Shown one piece after another: positions 47,448-59,041 of a DNA stretch of 64,000 nt; positions within the stretch are counted from its first letter, which is position 1; each line of letters begins with the position of its first letter. Source of the DNA: Isoetes taiwanensis. Taxonomy: Eukaryota; Streptophyta; Lycopodiopsida; Isoetales; Isoetaceae. Made by a program: the position numbers and the translations under genes. Below the pieces are notes generated by a model. That model was not told where the DNA came from, did not search any database, and saw only the letters and a program-made list of their open reading frames with translations. Location of the stretch: the NCBI GenBank assembly GCA_021234155.1, contig JAJEKV010000020.1:20139018-20203017 (forward strand), written 5' to 3'.

Positions 47448-48568
47448 GGTGTTGTTAGGAACAGGCGCCGGATGTGGAGCTTCAAACCTAAAAGCATCAC
47501 ATCTTGAGGCTATAACTTTGTTGCTGACCTGGCCATCTGACCTGGCAATTGTTTTTCTTTCTTTTTTTCTTGACAACCCAAGGGGAATTGAAAAAAACTA
47601 CTTCCTTAGGGACGCTTCACATGTATTAAAAAACATATTCACATGTTAAATTTTGTTGTCGGGCGGCTCAACCCCCTACCAGTTTTACGCAGGATACAAC
47701 CTGCATGGTTGTCAACTGTATGGTGTGTTCTAATAAAAGCCTGTATGAAAACAATTCATGCCACATATGGTGCTAAAATTGTGTTCTGCCTTAGGAGTTG
47801 GCCTTATAGCCTATATCTGCAGTATCTTTAGGACTGGTCCAAGCAAAGCATTGCAGCAGCCAAAAGTGATTTATCCCTTCGTAAGTGTGAGAAACTGATA
47901 TGCTAGGGTGCAGGAAACATGGGCGCTAATGATAACATTAGTGGGTAAGTTATCTTGGCAAAGGCATTGAACGTGCAAAAAATAGCAAAAAACTTCAAGA
48001 TATTGAGGTGACATAGAGTGATTTTGAAGAAAATGATGCAGGACATATTTATGTGCACAATTATACTAACACAGGGGTATCTAGTCTACTGCTCACTACA
48101 CATGTATATGGGCATGGAGTCAAGGCGTAATTACCTACCATAAGAGTACCATGCTCATAACCATAAGAGTTTGACCAGTACAAGTTGCACATGTGGCAAT
48201 CAATTGCCTGCAAAATGGTGGCAATATGAAGCATAGGGCACAAGGTAAAGTGCAAAAAACAATACGTAGCATTGTTCTGGTGAGCAAATCTGTGGGTAAG
48301 ATATGCAGTCGTAAAATTAACAAGGGTTTTGCCTAGTGCAAGGTATGTCTCTACCTGCAGCACAGATACCAAGTTTAAAATATAGCCCCAGATCTCAGAA
48401 AGGCATTCAGAGACCATAAAATATGAAATTGGGCTTCTATATTGTGTAAACATACATAATGGATTGTATTGCAACCATTGATCCATAATCAGCTACATTT
48501 ACAGGAATTTTCAGTTATAGTTACTTGAGAGTTTTGAAGCTAATAACTTTTTTTGTATTTTATTGCAG
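47448..48568. other. Spacer between NPL4 and Harbinger partner gene
   Basis: The part next to 47447 should hold the NPL4 promoter and 5' UTR. The Myb/SANT N-terminal exon expected for the Harbinger partner protein was looked for here and not found. No other gene is supported. Confidence 0.45.
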
Positions 48569-49275
48569 TTGTATGAACACATGGACAGTTGGATGAACTC
48601 TCGCATAACAACCACAGCTGATATACAGACTCGTTCTTCTATGCCCCTATTTGATATCCAGACGGAAGAAAGCCAACCAGGTGAAAATTCCATAATAAGT
48701 GTTCTTCAAACATTCTCTTCAACTTTTGCTGATTATGGTTTTATGTAGGAAATCTCTATACTTCTGCAGACTCTGAAGCAGATTGTGAAGAGTTCAGTCA
48801 AGGACCAAGTATCTTACGACATCGAGCTGGACTCAACCGTCCTCTACATCCATCAGTGCAGCAAACTCCAACTAGGCAAACTCTACCTAGGCAGCCTCCA
48901 ACTATGCAGCCTTCTAGGGAGGAAATTCCACGTAGCACTCCAACTAGGCAAGTTCCAAGACAGCCTCCAACTATGCAGCCTCCCAGGGAGGAAATTCCAC
49001 CAAGTAGCACTCCTCGTTTTAGCTCTGGCAAAAGAAAGCGCAAGACAAAAGAAGACTCCTTTCAAGAAATAGGATCTGCTCTTATGAAAACAGCTGAGCA
49101 ACTAGCAGCCACAGCAAGAGAGGATAACATTCAAAGGAGAGAGGAAAGCATTCACAGGCGAGACATGATAGAGAAAATGCTGCAAGTAGACTTGTCAATT
49201 GCTCAGCAACTACAAATGATGACAGAGAAGATGGCAGCTGTGGCTGATGCAGTAGTCAAATCATGCTCCCAAAAG
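48569..49275 (+). pseudogene. PIF/Harbinger partner (Myb-like ORF) C-terminal exons
   Basis: Exon 48569-48680 (after TTATTGCAG; LYEHMDSWMNSRITTTADIQ) splices in phase to 48749-49275 (NLYTSADSEADCEEF), ending at CAAAAG|GTAAG. The second exon has a duplicated PRQPPTMQP.REEIP block and then a basic SGKRKRKTKED stretch and a coiled coil (MKTAEQLAATAREDNIQRRE, then a MLQVDLSIAQQLQMMTEKM helix). This layout suits the C-terminal half of the Harbinger Myb/SANT protein that escorts the transposase. The Myb domain itself is missing. It converges on and slightly overlaps the transposase gene. Confidence 0.6.
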
Positions 49276-50548
49276 GTAAGTTTTCAAGTTATCCCTAAGT
49301 TGCATGGCAGCTTCATGAGCATTGGGTCTTCTTCCTGCAGGCGCCCTGAGGAACTCAACGTAATCATCATCAACAATTGGTGCTGAGATAGTATCCTCTT
49401 TTTCACCAACCTCAATTAAGTAGTTGTGAAGAATGCAACAAGCATATATTACATTTGTTAAGTCTTCAACATTCTCACATTCTAGCTTTTTATAAAACAG
49501 TCTCCACTTAGTCTTAAATATACCAAATGTTCTCTCAGCACAAACCCTGCTGCTACATAGTAAGTAGTTAAAGCTTTTGAAATCATCTTGTAAGTGACGT
49601 CCAGGATAGGGAAGCACTAGCCATGGCAGATCAAAGTATCCTGCATCTGCTATAATGTACTCAGGAAATGTGAATCCTCCTCTTGTAACTCTTGGCCCAT
49701 TGAAAAGCATTCCATGAATAGCATTGTTATACAAAGGTGATTTACGAAGGATATTGATATCATTGCAGCTACCTAGGGTTCCAACGAAGACATCTAAGAA
49801 CCTCGCTCGAATGTCCACCACTGCTTGTAAAGTAATTGAATAATCCTTGTCCTTATCATAGTAATCAATAGCACAAGCATTTGCTGGAAGATCTAACTCG
49901 AAATGAGTAGCATCCATTGCCCCGCAGCAGTTGGGAAATCCTCTCCTCTCTTCAAATCCATTTTTAACCTCATTCAAGTCCTCAGGCCAATGCAAGTAAT
50001 GGCTCATATGTCTGACAACTGCATCACTAAATTGTTTCACGTACTTGTGAACAGTTGCTGGTGCTAGTCCTACTTGTTCAGACACACTCAGATAGAGCGG
50101 CAGCTACCTTCAAACCCACTGGAACATTTCTTGTTGGGATGTTCCTTAATCCAGGAGGTGGGATTGAAGTCAGGGAGGGAGCTAATATGGAGCATAGATG
50201 CTCAAACTGCTCTAAATTTACATGGAAGAACTCTTTGTACCTGCGAGGATCAATTCCATTGACCTCTGATGCAAAATGCCCCCACCAATGAATAGACCGT
50301 GGTCTGATATAGAAGACACCCTCTGTATATCTGAAAATTCTATGAACCCAGGTCATTGCAACTGAGAGAAAGACCTGGTATTGAGCAGCAAGAACACTCC
50401 CACTACTTCCACCATCCAGGAGCAGCTGCACAATTCTTGATCTACGTTCAAAATGAGCCCGCACGAGCTGGAATAGGACAAGCATCATCTGCACTAGATG
50501 GAAGAAGGCAGCACGGTTAAATCTCGCCGGATCTCTCGTTGGAGCCAT
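49261..50548 (-). pseudogene. PIF/Harbinger (HARBI1-like) DDE transposase, broken
   Basis: Start at 50548 (MAPTRDPARFNRAAFFHLVQ). The N-terminal part runs to about 50085 (RYKEFFHVNLEQFEHLCSIL, then VGLKVAAALS). The reading shifts there, with an apparent loss of roughly a dozen residues, and continues from SEQVGLAPATVHKYV to the stop at 49261. The DDE core looks complete: GAMDATHFEL (first Asp), IIADAGYFDLPWLVLPY (second Asp) and CAERTFGIFKTKWR (Glu). The break removes part of the helix-turn-helix. Without a correction it gives two separate frames. TIRs and the TTA-type target duplication were not located. Confidence 0.88.
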
Positions 50549-52869
50549 ATCGACACGAAATTTGTTACCGGCTAGAGGCACGAAAATGACAAAACCCTAA
50601 AAAAAATGATGTCCACATGTGAACGCCCCAAATTTTTTTGCCAAAAACGTTGACGTTGGGGCCGCCGGAGCCGGTGACATGTGAGGCGTCCCTTATAGTG
50701 TGTATGGGCTTCACCGGCATGCCCCGTAGCCGTCCATTCCAACCATGTGATTAGGTAAAACCAGCTCAAATCTCTCCATATTCACTTCGGATGGTGATAA
50801 ACCAGGCCAGAGCTGATAAATCAGGCTAGGAAGGTGATACTCGAGGATTGAAAGTTGATAATAATCGACGCATGGTGTTGACTTGCTGGTTAAGGGAAAC
50901 CACCCCTACTCAGCTTTTACAGCCCATAAATGGGCTCACCCATTTACGGGTTGTAACAACATCACAAGGGTGGCTAACCCTTGAGGTCTTAGGGCAGTTC
51001 CCCATGGGCTGAGATTCTAGGCCCATCGGAACGGAGTCTCAGAGCAATTTCTAGAGGGGTTGAAGATCACATAAAAATGATGGGAGCATCGAGTAAAATG
51101 GATACCAACTTTGATATTAAGCATTTCAATTATCACATGTTATTAGGTTCTGAACAGTTTTGGAATACTATGTTGATTCTTGTAATGACGATAATTATAA
51201 GTATTTAAGTGAAGGTGGAGCTAAGCATACATGAACCTAGATGTTGAGAAATCACGGCTTTTGAAGGTAGTGTGATGGTGATGTTCCTCGCCTATGGTGA
51301 TGGGGGGGGGCATTTTTTCTCCTGGATTCCTATTTTTGTTTTGTCTATCGAAACCTCAATTGTTGGGGGAGCTTAAGCGGCGCCGCCAAGTACAGTACAA
51401 CAATATTAATTGCCATATCGAGGCTATTGCATTATAATGTTTCGATCATGGTTATCCATGTTAAAAATCAAGTGCTTCAAACATGGAACAGGAATCAGAT
51501 GTAAATGAATAAAAGTTTGGCGTGGGTTTCAATCCAAGAGGATGAGCATTATACATTATGGATCGTTGTTACAAAGGCCAAAACTCAAGTACATTCCTGC
51601 AAAAAATTATCATCAAGAGCGCAGTATTTATACAAACAGACCGCACTGTTCTATATCCACAAAATATCCACCAAACTTTCCGTTGTGTCTTAAAACCCAA
51701 CAATAAAAACGCCCCAACTATGGAACTACACTTGCAAACGGCAAAGTAACCATTGGATTCGCCATTTCCTGTCAAATATTGGAATCAGAATAAGTTTTCA
51801 ATTTGCAAAAGCTCTAGGAAAAATACAGGGAGTAAGAAAAAACAATCTACTTACAAGTGATCGAAAATCAGAAATTCCTGAGCAGAAAAATAACTCGATC
51901 TTTAACCTAAGAAGGCTGCTTCATCCAAGTAGAGTCTAAATCCAGAAAATATTTACTGACAAGGGGAGGCAGGGCCTCCAACATGGCTAGAGCTTTGTCT
52001 CCCCTGAGATTAGCTTGTTTGGCGAATATTTGGTAGGGGTAAAGCCTTGGCCGAAAAGGAATTTCTTGGGATGAAGATCTTCAAGAACATGGCAGCAAGA
52101 AATAAAGCTCAATTCGTCAAAAGACACAGAGACGTAAGAACTCATCACAACACTCGAAAACAAGCTCCAAATTCGGCAAAAAGGATATCAAATGGAAGCT
52201 AAAGCCAAGGCGCCACCGAAGAAGCAAACTACGAGGCAAGCGCCACAGCAGCACCTCTGGATTCGCAATGTTGAGGGTTTGTTCAAATGTTTAGAGAAGT
52301 TGTCTATAAAGAGTTACAAGGATTGTTTCATATCATTTGAAATGGTATTAATGACAATTAAGTAGTTTGTTAAAAGGTTTTTATTGTATTGAATTAGTTG
52401 TTAGCTGGTTATATTGCTTGAATAGATATAATAACAAATAAGAAGTTTGAGTTTGTACAACAAATATGATTTGTAGATATGCAGAGAAGATATATTTTAG
52501 TGTGTTTTTGGATAAATTGTTGTGTTTAATTCCAATGTGCATAGAAGTTTCACATAGGATGGTTGTTAAAATGAACAAGCTTTGTTTTAGTGTTGAATCA
52601 TCACAGTGGATATTAAAGTAGCAGTAGTAGAAATGGTAAAATATCATGCACATATATTCATAGTATTTTGTACTTAATATAATTGCTAAAGCTGGTACTG
52701 TCATGGTGTGGTGCATGTCCATTATATAGGTACATGTAACTATTGCTTGTTCTTGGAGTTGTTGCTGTGCCTGTCCGTTACGGAATATGAAATAAAAGAT
52801 GGTTAGGAGATTTTTGTGCTTGATATGAATAAACAATGAACATTTAATACTTAATCATATGTGCAGTTG
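50549..52869. other. Intergenic stretch
   Basis: No gene supported. GC-rich GGGGCCGCCGGAGCCGGTGA near 50656 may be part of the Harbinger flank. A G run of nine is at about 51302. A 150-codon minus-strand frame at 52381-52836 is AT-rich and shows no motif. Confidence 0.45.
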
Positions 52870-53331
52870 TCGCTACATCAAAAGTGTTTTGTTTGGTTCG
52901 AAGTCACATATCGTGATTGATACAACCGACAATTGTTTTCTATCTTTTATTCATGATAGCATGATGTACAATAGTTCTGGTGTGAATGTTCTTTTCACGA
53001 TCATTATTGCATTGCCCTCTATTGTAGAGCTTTGGCTTTTGTGTCATGTTATGGCATACGCTAGTGCAAGTGGAAATGTTCGCTTGAAGACGGTCTTGGG
53101 CCCTTGATGTCTGTATTCAACAAGTGTTCGCTTGATGTGCATGTGCTAGAGAGAGTTGTCAATGTGGATCATGATGCCTTTCACTTTTCCTGTTTGTTCA
53201 TCTGTCTCTATGTATATGACTTTGCCTGTTGTTCCATTGACTATTTTTCCCGGTGTGTCCATGTTGGTGATGACTATAACTCTGCATCCTACTGCACTCA
53301 CACTCACACTCGCACTCATCGTTCCCAACAC
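52870..53331 (-). pseudogene. PIF1-like helicase C-terminal relic
   Basis: The frame from 53331 gives GCRVIVITNMDTPGKIVNGT followed by GKVIYIETDE, the SH3-like segment of PIF1 helicases (G..V....N......VNG..G.V). After a stop and shift, PKTVFKRTFPLALAYAIT and HKSQSSTIEG match the motif V/VI region (LPL.LA.A.T.HKSQG.T). The stop in AIT*HKSQ and frame changes show decay. PIF1-type helicases occur both as host genes and in Helitrons; which applies cannot be told from this fragment. Confidence 0.65.
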
Positions 53332-54170
53332 CCCATGCAGTCGTCGGATTTGTCCATCCTGCGGCTCCCTATGTCCAACGTGAACCAGTGCGCTTAGAAA
53401 TGATTGGTTGCATTGTATTTGTAATCAAGTACCCTATGATTTGCAATGGTTGCCACTTTTGTTGATACAAGGACACGAACCTCCATAAAAGAGGAACAAA
53501 AACTTTTTGAGGAGTCCTCTACGTGATATTTTCCTACTTTTTTTTTGTGATCCTGCTTTTTTTTATACATCAGTGACATAGGATCATGGTCTATCTTGCC
53601 GTATTCATCCCCCTCCAATCATTTTTATGCTTATTCCCACTCGTCGTGCCCAACACTCCATGCAGTCAGATTTGCCCATCCTACAGCTCCTGTATGTCCA
53701 ACGCGCGACCAATGTAAATATGCTTAGAAAATGATTGGTTGCACTATATTTGTAATCAAATACCCTATGATTTGCAATGGTTGCCAATCCCTTATACCCC
53801 TACATGCTTGAGAAGGGAGACATTTTCCTACCTGTGATCCAGCTCTTTTAATACATCAGTGGCATAGGGTCATGGTCTATCTCACCATATTCATTTCCCC
53901 GCTGGACCTCTCTTAATCATTTTTATGCTTATTCGCACTCGTCGCGCCAAACACCCCATGCAGACGTCGGATTTGCCCATCTTACGGCTCCAGTATGTCC
54001 AACACGCGACCAATGTGAATACGCTCAGAAATGATTGGTTGCACTATATTTGTAATCAAATACCCTATGATTTGCAATGGTTGCCAATCCCATCGATACA
54101 AGGACTCGAACCTCCATAAAAGAGAAACAAAATATTTTTGAAGAGTCCTCTAACCAACACCCTAATACCT
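53310..54170. repeat. Threefold tandem repeat with tRNA-related unit
   Basis: Three copies, about 53315-53625, 53626-53925 and 53926-54170, share CATGCAGACGTCGGATTTGC-like, ATGTCCAACACGCGACCAAT-like and CTATGATTTGCAATGGTTGC blocks. Copies 1 and 3 also keep GGACTCGAACCTCCATAAAA-type tRNA-like sequence; copy 2 has lost it. Phrases ending copy 1 (CATAGGATCATGGTCTATCT) recur at the end of copy 2. Confidence 0.88.
54102..54156 (-). promoter_or_regulatory. Pol III-type A/B box pair (tRNA-derived SINE head)
   Basis: On the minus strand GTTGGTTAGAGGACTC (A-box/D-arm type, 54144-54156) precedes an exact B box GGTTCGAGTCC (54102-54112). Copy 1 has the same arrangement with GGTTCGTGTCC near 53470-53480. 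No foldable acceptor stem was found, so a SINE head is more likely than a tRNA gene. Confidence 0.55.
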
Positions 54171-54580
54171 TTTTTTTTTTTTTGAAAGATAAAAAATAGA
54201 CTTTATTTACTTTAAGGGAACGATACACAGGCACATGGCAGGGGAGCACCCATCTACAAATCTGAGATGAGGATAGCTACATGGCTCCTTCTTGCACTAC
54301 TCTCTTGAACGTCCTAGTGTAGACTTAGGTAGGTGCCCCATATTTCAACCTTTACTGCTTCTTCGCTCTCAAACACTAGCCTGAATTTTTTTAGCCTTTC
54401 AAGTATCGTATGTAGAAGCTGATTTGGTGATATGACCTCTTGATTCTCTTTGAAGACTAAGGCACTGAAATTGAAACGAGAAAATATCAGGAAAGGGTTT
54501 CCCAATGAGCTTAAGCCTAAAGCTATAGAGTTGTTGTTTGGGCAGAGGATGTTTGATGCAATGTTTCTACATGGCAATGA
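54170..54580 (-). mobile_element. 5'-truncated LINE-type 3' end with poly(A)
   Basis: Read on the minus strand the element ends AATAAAGTCTATTTTTTATC, TTTC and about 15 A (a T run at 54169-54184). Its last open frame encodes NSIALGLSSLGNPFLIFSRF, EVISPNQLLHTILERLKKF and EEAVKVEIWGTYLSLH, like the C-terminal tail of plant LINE ORF2. The 3' end differs from the GTCCTTCA group. It is inserted next to the third copy of the tandem repeat. Confidence 0.55.
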
Positions 54581-54817
54581 TTAGTAGGGAGCTGGCACTA
54601 GATGTTTGAGACTTGGGATAGTTTAGGTAAATTCAGATGTATCATTTTCATGATTTAGATTGCAAATTCCAACTCGGATTTAACAACGCCTGAAAATATA
54701 GCATAGCAGTGATTATGTATAGTAATGGCAGCACAGACATGCCAAAGATAAGTTTATTGATGCTAATGATATTGCTTGATTTATTGTTGTTATTTAACTG
54801 CATCTCATCTTTGGCAG

Positions 54818-56895
54818 ATTAATTCCAAAGATGGCATTGCTAAGAAACTGTTTCAACTTGCTTATAATCGGAGATTAAGAGCGATTGAAGGAAGCTGGCT
54901 AGCCATAGGATCTTGATAAATTGTTTTGGAATATGCTTGTCTTTGGAACGAAGAATGTCTTTGGTGGCTGTGTCGATTGGTTTCTCGGATTGCTACTTAG
55001 GCAGTTCCAGTAATTTGGTTTTGAATTACATGCTGTAGATGTACATGTACGATGACTCATTTTGGTATATGAATCAACCTATCAAGATTGTTACCTATTC
55101 TATGTGCATGAGTATGCAATCCGAGTTACCTATTTTCTGATAAATGTTGTGATGGACGCTTATAATCATTAACCTTGCTAGAATTTCAAGCTATTTTTGA
55201 AGACGTTCTATATCTTCAATACTTTGGCTAAACCATGTATGGAGCATTGCCATAGACATTTGAGATGGTAGCCAAGGAATGGATAGAGAGGCTCCACATT
55301 CTTTTCATGGCGTAGAGAATTACAAGTGTGCATCAGTTCCACATCCTATCGTTGTAGCTGAGTTCCTAGCTTTGCCCTTGCACATAGGCACAACATTTTA
55401 ATTTATTGGAGGTGCATGGGCATTTTGCTACATGTTTTGCATGTCCTAGAATGTTAAACTACAATTTTCTAAGAGCAAATATCTCATGCTTTTGCTAGAG
55501 TTGATCTGCTTTGTCCAAGTATGTTCTTTCCTTTACCTTGTTAAAGGTAGAGCTCCCTACTGTGGTACTGAAACGTGTGCTGGTGCTACATTAAGTGAAT
55601 GGGATGATACATCTATTGGTGTTGTGTGAACTCCATTACCCAATTTCTATATCAAGGCGAAGCAATCTGCATTGGTTTGATGTTTCTCAGATCGCTACTT
55701 AGTAATTTGGTTTTGAATTACATGCAGTAGACATACATATGTGATGATTCATTTTGCTATATGAATCAATCTATCAAGACTGTTACCTATTCTATGTACA
55801 TGGGTATGCTGGACATGGGTAGAGAGCCTCCAAATTCGTTTCATAGCATAGATAATCAGAAGCATGCATTAGTTCCACATCCTATTGTTGTAACTGAGTT
55901 CCCATCTTTGCCCTTGCACAAACAAAGGCACAACATTTGAAGTTATTAGAGGTGGATGGGCATTTTGCTGCATGTTTTGATTCCAAGAATGTGAAACTAC
56001 AATTTTCTAAAGGATCTACAACAAAGATCTCCTGCTCTTGCTAGAGTTGATCCTTTTTCTCCAGGTGTTCTTTTCTTTACTTGTTAAATGTAGAGCTTTC
56101 TACTGTGGTACTGAAACGTGTATTGGTGCTACATTAACTAAATGGGATGATACATTTGTTGGTCTTATGGGGCCTCCATTACCCCATTTTTATATGAAGG
56201 TGAAGCAATGTGCATTGGTTTTAGAAATTTCGAAACTTGTACATATAACCTTTTTTTATGGCACCTAGACATCCATGCGCTTGGCAACAATATTCTTCAT
56301 CTATATTTAATGTTCTCAATTCATGCATGCACTCGTAGATATGGTCCAAAACTCCTCTTATGCATCTTGTAGACTGGGAGGCTGGAGGTTAGGTCACTAT
56401 CGATACAACAATGCCAAGAGGAGAAATTGTCATAGATAGGCCAAGTGTTACCATGGGTTACTTAAAAAACGAGGAAAAGACACGTGAAAATAACAAGGTA
56501 CTTATTAAAACAAGTGGTTGAATAGATGGTCTTAGTACCTCACTATTGCCCTTGTGAAGGTGGATGAAAGAGGGATGCACTGGTTTTACATGGGCGATAT
56601 TAGACAGCATTGGACAGTTTGATTCTGATGGATGCTTTGCAAGGTATATGAGATTTGCTCAAAATATATTCTTTTTAACTTTACTGCTTTAACGGGTAGT
56701 ATCAGTTTTGATGGCTAGTCCCTATGTGGATAACATCATGATGCATGGTGATCCCTTCCAAAGTTATTGCATTACAGTAATGACCCCTTCCTAAACAGCT
56801 TTAGAAAAACGGGCTAAAGGGCATTACAAGAGCTTTGAAGATGTATGCAGCAAGAAGGAAGCTACCGAAGAGGTGTTAAAATCGCTTTCAAAGGT
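54818..56895 (+). pseudogene. Long-chain acyl-CoA synthetase (LACS) pseudogene
   Basis: Pieces in correct order: NSKDGIAKKLFQLAYNRRLR and AIEGSWLA after a TTGGCAG acceptor at 54818, LDKLFWNMLVFG, YCGTETCAGATLSEWDD (55550-55610, the Y.LTETC AMP-binding motif), [20 protein letters not shown] (56420-56475), DERGMHWFYMGDI, SPYVDNIMMHGDPFQSYCIT and CSKKEATEEVLKSLSK (56860-56895). This is the C-terminal half of a LACS8/9-type enzyme that activates fatty acids. The TETC exon is present twice (second at about 56095-56210) inside a duplicated block. In-frame stops, frameshifts and a missing N-terminal half show a pseudogene. Confidence 0.85.
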
Positions 56896-59041
56896 TGGTT
56901 ACATCAGCTGACACGTAGATACATGCTGGTTTAAGGTCTCCTTATTTCGAATGTTTGTATTCATACGTTCCAAGTCCATTCCATCATTATGGCAGCCTAC
57001 AAATATTATACCATTTATTCTTTTGTAAGGAATAATGGTCTAGGATTTTGTGTGGTAGTGTTCATTAAATGTGAGTTACAAGTTTTTGATGATTTGGAAA
57101 CTTCATTCTAAAGACTTGAAGCTGTTGCACAGCAGATAGATGATGTGAATGTGTTGCACCTAATCTGTGGGATGACAAACAAACATTGGCCTTTGAGTTC
57201 ACTTCAAGAGAGCCGTCATCAGAGATGGCTTGACGATAGACGATGTTTAATTAGGTTTCAAATATCATGTTTTGTGGTTGCAGTCTCAACTATAGGTTGT
57301 TAATTTCTGCTAGCAATATACTGGCCTTTTGGCTGTATACTTTTATTGCTCATTATTTACTAGAATGGCCATCATTGAATGTTGCACTAACATTTGTAAG
57401 GCCACATGAATGTCAAGTACCTATTCTTTTTATACTATCTCGTCATCTAAATAACAAATATTGGGAATGGCTTTCATGACATTATTAAAATCAGCAAACC
57501 ATCCTGCAATAGGTGATGTTTTTATAGTTGAAAGAGGTTAGTTGCTGCAATCCACCCTCTGACTTGTGAATCGTTGCTGTGGAACTTTGGTTTGTGAACA
57601 ACAGATATATTCACCACCAGCTTCCTAAATGTTGGTGGCATTGCAGTGACAAGGTAAGTGCATGGACTACTAAATGGTACTAGAAACAATAAGTCTCATG
57701 TCTGCTAATAATGGATGCAATATGAACTTGGTAGAAATTGCACAGTGTTCATTGCCTCAACAGATAGAAATTGCAGAGTGTTCATTGCCTCAACAGACAT
57801 GCATTGCCTTGTTTAGTGCATGGAGAGCTTTTGACGAGGAAAATGTAACAGTGGCATGCTTTGAACGACTACACCAGCAAAATCTAGAACATGCGAACCT
57901 ACCTAAACCATGAGGAAGGTACCTGATGTTGGTTGTCGAAGGTTGCAGATTTGATTGCTTGTTCAATATTTACAAGCTTTCCAGTTGTTAGGAAAAAGAG
58001 TTACACAAATCAAATCATTTAGATTCATAAACCGTTCACATGCTAGACACTTTTAGTACGTAAAAGCTAGAATCTGCATTGAAAGAAGAAAAGTAGCCTA
58101 ACCTAGGATTAAGAGATATTCTTTTCTTTTCTTTATACGTTTAGTTTTAGTTGTCATTGGAATTATCTTAAGGTTCATTTTAATTTTAGTTTCAAATTTT
58201 TCAATATATACACATAATTTATCTTGTATTTCATGATCTATGTTATTGAAGCTGTGTTTGCTTTGGTTATTGCTCTTGTTAATCTAGTCAAGTCAGACAT
58301 ATCAGAGAGAGGGCTTAATACTCGGCTTTTCACTTTCTTATTTCAGAAAATGTGGTTAGTGCTCTTGAGGTAAATAAGAAATTGGTCTCCAAATTGGTAC
58401 AAATATAAATATAAAGAGTTGTCCAATCAACCTAAGATACAAACATTTGCTTTTTGTAAATATATGTGTTGACAACATGCACAATCATTGTGGTTTATAT
58501 AAGTTTAAAAATAAGAATTCCCCCCAATCATGACTGATGTGAATATTATTCTATGAAAGTGGAAAAGTTGTAAAGATTTTAAAAGTCTTAAGAAATCAAA
58601 TGTCCCCAATGTATTTGGAGAGATGGTAACATGATTGAAGTGCAGAACAACAAACAAAAGTCGTATTTAATTAAAGTGGGTCTCATTCCATTCCCACTTT
58701 TTTTTAACCCTCTTATTTTACAAGAAAAGGATGTGTGAAGTATTTTGGAGCTTATTTTTCATTCAAAATACTTGTTTTTTTTGTGAGGGTGAATTTCTTT
58801 ACCAAGACATTTTGGAAGAAATCACAAACTTCAACAAAAATTAAGCAAATTGTTTATTTAATCACCAGAAAATGCTAGTTTTGAGATACTTTATATAAAT
58901 GAATGGGCTCATTCAATATATATTACAATGGGTGAAGAGAAAATAGTAGAGCCTCTAGATTGCAACATTTGTAATATCATTACTATAGAAGGGTAGACGT
59001 CTTATCCTGCCTTTATCCTACACTACATTATTCCAAAACGT
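56896..59041. other. Intergenic stretch
   Basis: No gene recognised. A 36-bp tandem duplication (GAAATTGCACAGTGTTCATT...CAACAG) lies at about 57730-57800. Confidence 0.45.

Noticed and set aside
52381-52836. 151-codon minus-strand open frame with hydrophobic content
   Set aside because: AT-rich, no motif, no splice or promoter context; could arise by chance.
53926-54170. Functional tRNA gene
   Set aside because: A and B boxes are present but no cloverleaf with paired acceptor stem can be drawn.
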